Positions 8,709 through 15,704 of a stretch of DNA of 64,000 nt are shown one piece after another. Under the pieces are notes generated by a model. That model searched no databases, was not told the origin of the DNA, and saw nothing but the letters and a program-made list of their open reading frames with translations. Made by a program: the position numbers and the translations under genes. Each line of letters starts with the position of its first letter. Within the stretch, counting starts at the first letter, position 1. Source of the stretch: Pusillimonas sp. TS35 (lineage in GTDB: Bacteria; Pseudomonadota; Gammaproteobacteria; Burkholderiales; Burkholderiaceae_B); NCBI RefSeq assembly GCF_009857885.1, contig NZ_WWER01000001.1, positions 62,001-126,000 of the forward strand. Direction: 5' to 3'.

Positions 8709-9287
8709 ATGGAGGCAATTGACAACATCGACAACGTGCAGGCGCTGGGCCTGGATCAGGCTCAGGCCGTCGTCGATTTTTGGTCGGAGGCTGGCCCCAA
8801 GGCATGGTTTAGCAAAGACCAAGGCTTTGACGCCGAATTCCGCAGCCGCTTTTTAACGCAGCACTGGCTGGCTGCACGCCGGGCGCTCGATGGCTGGGCC
8901 GGCAGCCCCAGTGGCGCACTGGCGCTGGTGCTGTTGCTCGATCAATTCCCCCGCAATGCCTTTCGCGATACGCCGCACATGTTCGCCACCGACGGGCTGG
9001 CCCGCCATTATGCGCGGGCGGCAATCGCCGCCGGCTATCCTGAACGCGTTGATCCCGCTCTCGCCCTGTTTTTCTGTGTGCCCTTCATTCATGCGGAGTC
9101 GTTGTCAGACCAGCGCTATGGCGTCGAACTCTATCGCCGCTACAGCCCCGAAAACCTGCGTTTTGCCACTGAACACTGCCAGATCATCGAGCGCTTCGGG
9201 CGTTTCCCGCATCGCAACCTCTTGATGGGGCGGATCACCACCGCAGACGAACGCGCCTTTCTGGATGGCGGCGGCTTTTCCGGCTAA
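8709..9287 (+). CDS. DUF924 family protein
   Basis: This soluble, mainly helical protein of 192 residues carries the family marks AQAVVDFWSEAGPKAWFSKD at the N-terminus, LALVLLLDQFPRNAFRDTP in the middle and HCQIIERFGRFPHRNLLMGR near the C-terminus. The fold is tetratricopeptide-like; no function is established. The ATG at 8709 is preceded by AGGGAG at good spacing. It is followed by a bidirectional terminator that separates it from the convergent NO reductase gene. Confidence 0.87.
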   Translation: MEAIDNIDNVQALGLDQAQAVVDFWSEAGPKAWFSKDQGFDAEFRSRFLTQHWLAARRALDGWAGSPSGALALVLLLDQFPRNAFRDTPHMFATDGLARHYARAAIAAGYPERVDPALALFFCVPFIHAESLSDQRYGVELYRRYSPENLRFATEHCQIIERFGRFPHRNLLMGRITTADERAFLDGGGFSG

Positions 9288-9337
9288 AGCTCAAGCGCTG
9301 CTGGCCGCGTTTTACCTGCTTCATTTCCCGCTGTAAT

Positions 9338-9365
9338 AAAAAAACGCCGCACGTGCGGCGTTTTG
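9338..9365. terminator. Bidirectional intrinsic terminator between DUF924 gene and norB
   Basis: CGCCGCAC and GTGCGGCG (9345-9360) form a perfect 8-bp GC-rich palindrome. It is flanked by seven A on the left and four T on the right, so it reads as stem plus T-run on both strands. It serves the two convergent genes. Confidence 0.9.
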
Positions 9366-9414
9366 TCCTGCCCGGCGCGCCACCTGTTGGGGCGCGTCGG
9401 TCTTGGGGATTGCT

Positions 9415-11694
9415 TTATTCGGCGGCGGCGGTGGCACCGTAGCCGACGGCGGCGCTGCGGCCTTTGCGCAGGATGACACCCTGCACAACCTGCCAGAACA
9501 CCGAGAAGCAGCCGACGATGAACACGATGTCACCAAAGGTGCGCACCCAGCGCAGGGTATGCAGTAGGGGCTGCTGCATGAACTCTTCGCTGCGGGCGTA
9601 CCAGGTGCCCTCTGTCACGCTGGCCATGAACTGCAGGATACCGATAGGCAGCAGGCTGGTGGCGATCATCAGAACCAGGCCGATGTTCATTGCCCAGAAG
9701 CCGGTACGCATGAGTTTTTCGTTGAACTGGAAGCCCGGAACGATGTAGCGCAGAACCAGCAGGGTGAAGCCGATGGCCAGGAAGCCATAGACCCCGAACA
9801 GTGCGGCGTGTGCGTGCACAGGTGTAGTGTTCAGGCCCTGGATGTAGTACAGCGAGATCGGCGGGTTGACCATGAAGCCGAATACACCGGCGCCCAGCAT
9901 GTTCCAGAACGCCACCGCGACAAAGCACATGAGCGGCCACTTGACGGCTTCCATCCATGGGGCGCGATGCTTCAGGCGCCAGTTTTCCCAGGCTTCGTGG
10001 CCCAGCACGATCAGGGGCACGACTTCAAGCGCGCTGAAGCTTGCGCCAATGGCCATGACGGGGGTGGTGGTGCCTGCAAAATACAGGTGGTGCAGCGTAC
10101 CGGGAACACCGCCCAGCATGAAGAGCGAGGCCGAAGCCAGGCTGGCGATGGTTGCGCCGCGCTTGGAGACCAGACCCATCGACGAGAAGATGAAGGCCAA
10201 GGCCGTAGTGGCGAATACTTCGAAGAAGCCTTCGACCCACAGGTGAACCACCCACCAACGCCAGTATTCCATGATGGTGATGTGAGTGCGCTCGCCGTAG
10301 AACAAACCAGTACCGTAGAACAGGCCAATGGCGATGGTCGATGCAGCCAGCAGAGCGAGCAGGTTCTTGTCGCCTTCCTTCTTGAAGGCGGGCAGCATAC
10401 CGCGCAGCATCAGCACCAGCCAGAAAGCCAGGCCCAGGAACTTCACGATCTGCCAGATGCGGCCCAGTTCCAGGTATTCATACCCTTGGTGGCCAAGCCA
10501 GAAGTTCAGCGATGCGGGCATGATGTGTTTGATGGCCAGGAAGTTGCCGACATAGGAGCCGACGACCAGCACCACCAGCGCCCAGAAGAGCACGTCCACA
10601 CCGAGTTTTTGGTATTTAGGATCCTTGCCGCCATTGATAATGGGAGCGAGATACAGGCCTGCGGCCAGGAAGCCCGTGGCGATCCAGAACAGTGCCGTCT
10701 GCAGGTGCCACGTACGCGTCAGCGAGTAGGGGAACCATTGCGACACGTCGATGCCGTAGAACGTTTGACCTTCGACGGTATAGTGCGCAGTAAACCCGCC
10801 CAGCAGCACCTGGAACATCAACAGTGCCACGACCAGGAACAGGTACTTGCCCAACGAGCGCTGTGACGGCGTGAGGCCGACCAGCGTCAGCGGATCGCGG
10901 GCAGGCACCTCGGGTTCGGGGTGGTCCTTGTGCAGGAAGGCCCATCCCCATACCAGGAAGGCGATGCCGGCCAGCAGCACGACCACACTCACGATGGACC
11001 ATACAACGTTGGCGGTGGACGGGTGGTTGTCCACCAGCGGCTCATGCGGCCAGTTATTGGTATACGTGACCGAAGAATTGGGGCGCTCAGTGGTCGCGGC
11101 CCAGGCAGTCCAGAAGTAAAAATTGGCCAAGTCCTGACGACGCTCCAGGCTAGGCAGCGTGCCTTCCTTCATGGCGAAGTTGGCGCGCGTTTTGCGGAAG
11201 TCAGGATTGTCGCCGTACAACTCGATGTAATACGAGCCTGTATCGGCGATCGCTTGTGCCCGCCGATCGCTTACAGTGACGACGCCGGTGGCCGGGTCGA
11301 GTGTGTTGAGGCGGTATTCATCGCGCAGTGCGGACTTGAGCGTGGCTTGCGCGCTGGCGTCCAGATCGGCGAACGACGCAGCGCCTTTTTCTTTGGCGCC
11401 CAGCTCGAGCCAAGCCAGCGCTTCGCGGTGCAGCCAGTCTGCGGTCCAGTCGGGCGCCTGGTAGGCGCCGTGGCCGAAAAGCGAGCCAACCTGCATGCCG
11501 CCTGTGCTTTGCCAAGCGGTCTGGCCGTCCAGAATGTCAGTCTGCGTCATCAGGACCTTGCCTGACTGAGTGACGACTTTTTGAGGGATGGGTGGCACTT
11601 GGCGGTAGATCTCGACCCCGCTCCATCCCAATATGCCAAATGTAATTGCCAGTACAACCAGCAATAGCCACCATAACTTCTTATATTCACGCAT
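9415..11694 (-). CDS. norB: Quinol-dependent nitric oxide reductase (qNOR)
   Basis: This membrane enzyme reduces NO to N2O using quinol. It has 759 residues: the NorB core plus the N-terminal extension that replaces the cytochrome c subunit NorC. Helix 1 is at residues 7-29, then a periplasmic domain of about 180 residues, then about 13 more helices. Metal ligand regions are visible: YWRWWVVHLWVEGFFEVFAT, GTLHHLYFAGTTTP (the HH pair for the non-heme iron) and VHAHAALFGVYGFLAIG for the hemes. The start overlaps the norA stop by 8 bp (ATGCGTGA), with AGGAG inside the norA end, so translation is coupled. It is expected to be induced by NO through NorR and sigma-54. It serves detoxification or the NO step of denitrification. 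Confidence 0.96.
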   Translation of the reverse strand: MREYKKLWWLLLVVLAITFGILGWSGVEIYRQVPPIPQKVVTQSGKVLMTQTDILDGQTAWQSTGGMQVGSLFGHGAYQAPDWTADWLHREALAWLELGAKEKGAASFADLDASAQATLKSALRDEYRLNTLDPATGVVTVSDRRAQAIADTGSYYIELYGDNPDFRKTRANFAMKEGTLPSLERRQDLANFYFWTAWAATTERPNSSVTYTNNWPHEPLVDNHPSTANVVWSIVSVVVLLAGIAFLVWGWAFLHKDHPEPEVPARDPLTLVGLTPSQRSLGKYLFLVVALLMFQVLLGGFTAHYTVEGQTFYGIDVSQWFPYSLTRTWHLQTALFWIATGFLAAGLYLAPIINGGKDPKYQKLGVDVLFWALVVLVVGSYVGNFLAIKHIMPASLNFWLGHQGYEYLELGRIWQIVKFLGLAFWLVLMLRGMLPAFKKEGDKNLLALLAASTIAIGLFYGTGLFYGERTHITIMEYWRWWVVHLWVEGFFEVFATTALAFIFSSMGLVSKRGATIASLASASLFMLGGVPGTLHHLYFAGTTTPVMAIGASFSALEVVPLIVLGHEAWENWRLKHRAPWMEAVKWPLMCFVAVAFWNMLGAGVFGFMVNPPISLYYIQGLNTTPVHAHAALFGVYGFLAIGFTLLVLRYIVPGFQFNEKLMRTGFWAMNIGLVLMIATSLLPIGILQFMASVTEGTWYARSEEFMQQPLLHTLRWVRTFGDIVFIVGCFSVFWQVVQGVILRKGRSAAVGYGATAAAE

Positions 11695-12208
11695 TATGCG
11701 CTCCTTCTGATGCAACTGAATCAAGCGAAAACAGCACGTCGTTCTCGAGTTGGATATGCCGGGTCAGCGCTTCGCTGAACTGGCGTAGTTTTTCGTAAAG
11801 CGTTTCCCAGGTGGAGCAGGCGCCTTCAGGCACGACCATGCCCTGCGTCAGGCGCGACAACAGGGCCAGCACTTCCTCGTGCTGGGTGTGCTCGTAGCGC
11901 ATAACGGATACCGGGGCGCGCGCCTGAAGCGTCAAGCCCTGCGCCAGCATCGGGAACAGAACCCGTTCCTCTTTGGTCATATGGCTTTCCAGCTCCTGGT
12001 GAAAGGATTCCAGCTCGTCTGCGAGCCCAGAAGGACAGCCGGGCTTGCCCGCATGCACGAGCTCAACCCGCCGGGCAAGCTGCACCAGCTCGGGCAATTG
12101 CGCCCGGTGCGGCATGTGGTAAGTTGCGACGATAAAATCAATCAGGTCCGTTGCCGGTACCCGCCGCCAGTCCACATCGCCGGGCTGGCTGGTTAATACG
12201 GTGTCCAT
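11687..12208 (-). CDS. norA: NorA/YtfE-like di-iron (hemerythrin-fold) NO-stress protein
   Basis: This cytosolic di-iron protein of 173 residues belongs to the family of YtfE/DnrN and Ralstonia NorA, which bind NO or repair NO-damaged iron centres. Likely iron ligands lie in HQELESHMTKEERVLFPML, YEHTQHEEVLAL and ALTRHIQLENDVLF. The N-terminal ScdA-type domain with its paired Cys, present in YtfE, is missing; the protein starts directly near the hemerythrin core. I chose the ATG at 12208 because GGAG lies 6 bases upstream; an ATG at 12220 has no ribosome site. It is the first gene of the norAB operon, just downstream of the sigma-54 promoter. Confidence 0.88.
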   Translation of the reverse strand: MDTVLTSQPGDVDWRRVPATDLIDFIVATYHMPHRAQLPELVQLARRVELVHAGKPGCPSGLADELESFHQELESHMTKEERVLFPMLAQGLTLQARAPVSVMRYEHTQHEEVLALLSRLTQGMVVPEGACSTWETLYEKLRQFSEALTRHIQLENDVLFSLDSVASEGAHNA

Positions 12209-12248
12209 GGGCTTCTCCATCTGGAACGCGAGGTGACATCCGCGTTAA

Positions 12249-12264
12249 AGCAATGTTCGTGCCA
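12249..12264 (-). promoter_or_regulatory. Sigma-54 (-24/-12) promoter of norAB
   Basis: Read leftwards the sequence is TGGCACGAACATTGCT, a near-perfect match to the sigma-54 consensus TGGCACG-N4-TTGCT. The GG and GC doublets are correctly spaced. Transcription would start around 12239, about 30 bases before the norA ATG. Confidence 0.93.
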
Positions 12265-12290
12265 ATTCAAAAGCCCTTGTTTTTACATGG

Positions 12291-12342
12291 GGTAATCCAG
12301 TACGGGTATTTTTTACCATTCATGAATATGGTTATTTGTACC
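12291..12342. promoter_or_regulatory. Three NorR-type enhancer sites between norA and norR
   Basis: Two sites fit GGT-N7-ACC exactly: 12305-12317 (GGTATTTTTTACC) and 12330-12342 (GGTTATTTGTACC). A third, 12291-12303, is GGT-N7-TAC. They lie 25-80 bp upstream of the sigma-54 promoter of norAB and just before norR itself. NorR is known to bind three such GT/AC repeats cooperatively. The same cluster could let NorR repress its own gene. Confidence 0.82.
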
Positions 12343-12364
12343 GTACTAAGGGTAAAATAAACCC

Positions 12365-14068
12365 ATGGAACAAATCCTTCTTGCCGATCTTGTCAATGAC
12401 CTTCCCAACGCTGTCAGGCTGCAACGCGCCGTACACGTGATGCGCGAGCAGTTTCAGTGCGATGCTGTGGGTTTGCTTGCGCTCGAAGGCGACAGCCTGC
12501 GGGTGGTGGCCGCATCGGGGTTGGCGCACGAGGCCATGGGACGTCGTTTCGTGGTTGCCCAGCATCCGCGCTTTGCCACCATTCTTTCGCGCCGCGAGCC
12601 TACCTGGTTCGATCCGGCCAGTATGTTGCCTGATCCCTACGATGGCCTGCTGGATGACAAAAAGGGCGAGCCCCTGCCGGTGCACGATTGCGTTGGCATG
12701 AGCCTCTATACAGAAGGGCGCTTGTGGGGTGCCATTACCATGGATGCCCTGCGCATGGGTACTTTCGACGCAGCCGCCCGGGCGCGCTTGCATCGTCAGG
12801 CGCTGGTGCTGGAGGCCGCCATCCGTATTACCGCGCTCGAGCGTGAAAATCGCAATCTTCGCCAGTTGGGCAGTACGCCCAGTGGCGAGCAGCTCATCGT
12901 CGACCAGAGTGAAATCCTGGGCTCCAGCTCCGCGATCGAACGCCTGCTGCACGAGCTGGACGTGGTGGCAGATTCTGATCTGCCGGTGCTGCTGCTGGGC
13001 GAAACAGGCGTGGGTAAAGAATTATTCGCCCGTCGGTTGCACCGGCGTTCCCGGCGCAGCGGCAAGCCCATGGTGCACGTCAATTGCGCGGCGCTGCCCG
13101 AGTCCTTGGCTGAAAGCGAGTTATTCGGGCATGTCAAAGGTGCATTCTCGGGTGCTACCAATGATCGCGCCGGCCGCTTCGAAGCCGCCAAAGGCGGCAC
13201 GCTGTTTCTGGATGAGGTCGGCGAGCTCCCGCTCAGCATTCAGGCCAAGTTGCTGCGCGCGCTGCAAAATGGCGAAATCCAGCGCCTGGGTGCCGACAAC
13301 ATCATAAAGACTGACGTGCGCATCATCGCCGCCACCAACCGCGATCTCAAGCAGAACACGCTCGACGGTCACTTCCGCGCCGATCTTTACCACCGTCTGT
13401 CGGTCTATCCAGTGCCTATTCCGCCGCTGCGCGAGCGCGGCCGCGACATCCTGCTGCTAGCCGGCCACTTTCTCGAATTCAACCGCGCGCGCTTGGGGCT
13501 GCGCGGGCTGCGCCTGTCTTATTCAGCCGAAAAGGCGCTTATGGGTTATGCGTGGCCGGGCAATGTGCGCGAACTTGAACACGTTATCAGCCGGGCGGCG
13601 CTCAAGATCCTTAGTCGTGGCGGGTCGCGCGACCAAATCCTCACCCTGGGCCCCGAACTGCTAGACCTCGATGTTGCGTTGCGGCCGGGCGATCCAGGTG
13701 GCGTTTTGCTTTCGGCTCCGCACGATGCCGCTCTACAGGGTGAGTGGTCCGGCTCCCCGGGGCTGCCGGTATCCGAGCCTCCGTCCGCAACTCCCGTGCT
13801 GCCCGGCGACGACGATCTCTATGCCGTTGAGCCTTTCTATGGCAATGCATTTGAGGGTACTGAAGCCGCTTTTGCGCCCGCCTTTGGCGGTGTGGTTTCG
13901 GAGCCCCCGGCACCCGTGTCACTGCGCGCCGCCACCGACGAGTTCCAGAGGGCCGCGGTGCGACGGGCGCTGGCCAAGGAAAATGGCAACTGGGCTGCCG
14001 CCGCGCGGCAGCTCGATCTGGACGCCAGCAATCTACATAAATTGGCACGCAAACTAGGCTTGAAGTAG
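12365..14068 (+). CDS. norR: NorR, NO-responsive sigma-54-dependent activator
   Basis: This bacterial enhancer-binding protein has 567 residues, longer than the usual 500-520. The N-terminal GAF domain keeps the proposed iron/NO ligands: PDPYDG (Asp90, Asp93), PVHDC (His107, Cys109) and TMDAL (Asp127). The AAA+ domain has Walker A GETGVGKE (212-219), the sigma-54 contact loop GAFSGA (259-264, Ser where many family members have Thr) and Walker B TLFLDEVGEL. The C-terminal Fis-type helix-turn-helix is AAARQLDLDASNLHKLARKL. The extra length is a Pro/Gly/acidic linker at about residues 440-515. It is divergent from norAB, with the enhancer sites between. Confidence 0.95.
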   Translation: MEQILLADLVNDLPNAVRLQRAVHVMREQFQCDAVGLLALEGDSLRVVAASGLAHEAMGRRFVVAQHPRFATILSRREPTWFDPASMLPDPYDGLLDDKKGEPLPVHDCVGMSLYTEGRLWGAITMDALRMGTFDAAARARLHRQALVLEAAIRITALERENRNLRQLGSTPSGEQLIVDQSEILGSSSAIERLLHELDVVADSDLPVLLLGETGVGKELFARRLHRRSRRSGKPMVHVNCAALPESLAESELFGHVKGAFSGATNDRAGRFEAAKGGTLFLDEVGELPLSIQAKLLRALQNGEIQRLGADNIIKTDVRIIAATNRDLKQNTLDGHFRADLYHRLSVYPVPIPPLRERGRDILLLAGHFLEFNRARLGLRGLRLSYSAEKALMGYAWPGNVRELEHVISRAALKILSRGGSRDQILTLGPELLDLDVALRPGDPGGVLLSAPHDAALQGEWSGSPGLPVSEPPSATPVLPGDDDLYAVEPFYGNAFEGTEAAFAPAFGGVVSEPPAPVSLRAATDEFQRAAVRRALAKENGNWAAAARQLDLDASNLHKLARKLGLK

Positions 14069-14129
14069 GTGTTTTCCAGCAGCACTTTTTTCTTGACATG
14101 AATCAGTGCCAGCCTTTACATTACCCCAG

Positions 14130-14257
14130 ATCAAGGGGAGTAGCTTTCTCACCGCCGCATCGTCATTACGGTACGCCTGTTTCATCATCGGGCGCCCGGT
14201 GCGCGGGCAGCATGCCACTATGCTGCAAGCAAGACCTTGCCAATCAAAGGGCAAGGT
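14130..14257 (+). ncRNA. yybP-ykoY (manganese) riboswitch in the leader of the TerC-family gene
   Basis: The leader shows the conserved elements of this class: TCAAGGGGAGTAGC at 14131-14144 (P1 strand plus the GGGGAGTAG loop) and CAAGACCTTGCC at 14230-14241, where CAAGG (14132-14136) pairs with CCTTG (14235-14239) to close P1. GC-rich internal stems lie between. Just downstream, GGCAAGGT (14250-14257) is exactly complementary to ACCTTGCC (14234-14241), giving an 8-bp alternative hairpin that would break P1. The class senses Mn2+ and commonly precedes Mn2+ exporters, TerC proteins included. Confidence 0.87.
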
Positions 14258-14277
14258 GCGTTCTCCGCCAGCAGAAC

Positions 14278-14310
14278 AGGCCTTGTCCTTCCGGACCAGG
14301 CCTTTTCCTT
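14278..14310 (+). terminator. Candidate riboswitch-controlled terminator hairpin
   Basis: AGGCCTTGTCC and GGACCAGGCCT form a long stem with a 4-base loop (TTCC) and one mismatch, followed by TTTTCCTTTTC. It lies between the riboswitch and the TerC start codon and could be the expression platform, with the anti-P1 hairpin upstream. The T-run is interrupted, so it may attenuate rather than fully stop transcription. Confidence 0.6.
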
Positions 14311-14356
14311 TTCTGGTCCTCATTCCATACATTACGAATTGCCATGAGGATTACAC

Positions 14357-15082
14357 ATGATTGAATTTTTGCAGACCATGAGCTGGGCGGCGGTGTTTCA
14401 GATCATCCTGATCGACATCCTGCTTGGTGGCGACAACGCGGTCGTGATCGCGCTGGCCTGCCGCAACCTCGAACCACGTAAGCGCATGCAGGGCATTCTG
14501 TGGGGTACCGCCGGCGCGATCGGCCTGCGGGTAGCGCTGATCGCTTTTGCCCTGACCTTGCTCGGCATCCCATTCCTGAAAGTGGTGGGTGGCCTGCTAC
14601 TGGTGTGGATCGGCGTCAAGCTCCTGGTGCCTGAGGATGATGCACATGGCAAGATCCAGAGCAGTGCGTCGATATTTGCCGCGGTCAAGACCATTATCGT
14701 GGCCGACTTTGTCATGAGTCTGGACAACGTGATCGCGATTGCAGGCGCTGCTCAGAATGCGGATCCTGCGCATCAACTGGGCCTGGTTATCTTCGGCCTG
14801 GTCGTGAGTGTACCCATCATCATCTGGGGCAGCACGCTGGTACTCAAGCTGATCGACCGCTTCCCCATGGCCGTTACCTTCGGCGCAGGCCTGTTGGGCT
14901 GGATTGCCGGTGGCATGCTGGTGACTGATGTGTTTGTGGTCGAGAAGTTCGGTGAGCCCACCACAACGGTGAAAATTGGTGCTGAAATCATCGGTGCTTT
15001 GGTAGTCATCGGCCTGGGTCGCTTGATTGCAAGCCGCAAGGCTAGCAACGCCCGCGCCGAGGTGGAGTCGCAGTCGGCCTGA
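14357..15082 (+). CDS. TerC-family membrane protein (YjbE/YkoY type), probable Mn2+ exporter
   Basis: This polytopic inner-membrane protein of 241 residues has seven or so helices. It carries both acidic family motifs: DILLGGDNAVVIALACRNL in helix 1 and DFVMSLDNVIAIAGAA in the symmetric helix of the second half. It ends with a short charged tail. GAGGA lies 6 bases before the ATG. The riboswitch in its leader is the Mn2+-sensing class, and related proteins export Mn2+ or load metal onto secreted enzymes, so control by excess manganese is likely. It is named after tellurite resistance, but that is not a safe prediction here. Confidence 0.9.
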   Translation: MIEFLQTMSWAAVFQIILIDILLGGDNAVVIALACRNLEPRKRMQGILWGTAGAIGLRVALIAFALTLLGIPFLKVVGGLLLVWIGVKLLVPEDDAHGKIQSSASIFAAVKTIIVADFVMSLDNVIAIAGAAQNADPAHQLGLVIFGLVVSVPIIIWGSTLVLKLIDRFPMAVTFGAGLLGWIAGGMLVTDVFVVEKFGEPTTTVKIGAEIIGALVVIGLGRLIASRKASNARAEVESQSA

Positions 15083-15189
15083 AAAGCAGGCTGACGGCCG
15101 AGGCGGTGCCTGCGGGCACGCGCCGGCCCTCGCCCCAAGGCAGTGCAGCCCGTGTGCGCTTTGGCGGCCTAGTCCACAGAAAACGCCTG

Positions 15190-15236
15190 ACGGCGCGCCC
15201 GTGCTCAGTAACATGAGCGCGGTCGCGCCGTTTTTT
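15190..15236 (+). terminator. Intrinsic terminator after the TerC-family gene
   Basis: ACGGCGCG (15190-15197) pairs perfectly with CGCGCCGT (15224-15231). An inner stem GCTCA/TGAGC (15203-15207, 15214-15218) and six T follow the same axis. It ends the rightward terC transcript before the convergent DUF883 gene. Confidence 0.85.
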
Positions 15237-15247
15237 CTATGTGCCTG

Positions 15248-15586
15248 TTAGCGGCGTGAGCTGCAGGCGATGGCTGCCGCAATGATGGCTGCCAGCCCCA
15301 ATGCCAAGCCGGCCGCTTGCCATGGATGGCCGCGCACATATTCTTCGGTGCAGTCATAGCCACGATGCATGGCCTGGCTGGCGCTTGCCCGCCAGTCGTC
15401 GATGCCGTCGCGGGCGGCATCCAGTTGCTGCTTGAGACGGTGGCGGGCCTGCTGAACCTCCGCGCCGCTGTATGACGCAGTAGTGTGCAGCAGGTCTTCC
15501 GATGTGGCGATCAGCTTCTGAATGTCGCGGCCCATGCGCCGGCGATGCCGCTCGGCGAGGTACCTGTCGCTGAAAAGAGTAGCCAT
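15248..15586 (-). CDS. DUF883 (ElaB/YqjD/YgaM-like) membrane-anchored protein
   Basis: This small protein of 112 residues has a long amphipathic helical region (about 15-80, including DIQKLIATSEDLLHTTASYS) followed by GHPWQAAGLALGLAAIIAAAI. The C-terminal single helix preceded by the RxxPWxAxG motif is the family hallmark. E. coli relatives anchor stationary-phase ribosomes at the inner membrane. The ATG at 15586 has GGGAG at proper spacing; longer forms lack support. It is divergent from the SulP gene. Confidence 0.85.
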   Translation of the reverse strand: MATLFSDRYLAERHRRRMGRDIQKLIATSEDLLHTTASYSGAEVQQARHRLKQQLDAARDGIDDWRASASQAMHRGYDCTEEYVRGHPWQAAGLALGLAAIIAAAIACSSRR

Positions 15587-15686
15587 GCGAACTCCCGGTT
15601 TGTTGCGATAAACGTGCCCGCCGTTCACAGCAAGTGGCGTGCCCGCCACACCAACGCCGGGCCGATCGCTGGCGGTGTGTGCATGA

Positions 15687-15700
15687 GATTATAATCAAAT
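15687..15700 (+). promoter_or_regulatory. Promoter/operator-like element before the SulP gene
   Basis: GATTATAATCAAAT contains a perfect TATAAT -10 hexamer (15690-15695) inside the 10-bp palindrome GATTATAATC. The same 14 bases occur in the same orientation before the ribbon-helix-helix gene on the other strand. No good -35 is visible. If this is the -10, the start of transcription falls within a few bases of the first possible SulP start codon. Confidence 0.5.
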
Positions 15701-15704
15701 CTGC

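Noticed and set aside
9808-10866. 352-codon open frame antisense to norB
   Set aside because: It is the complement of conserved membrane helices of the NO reductase, with His/Gln-rich composition and no start signals.
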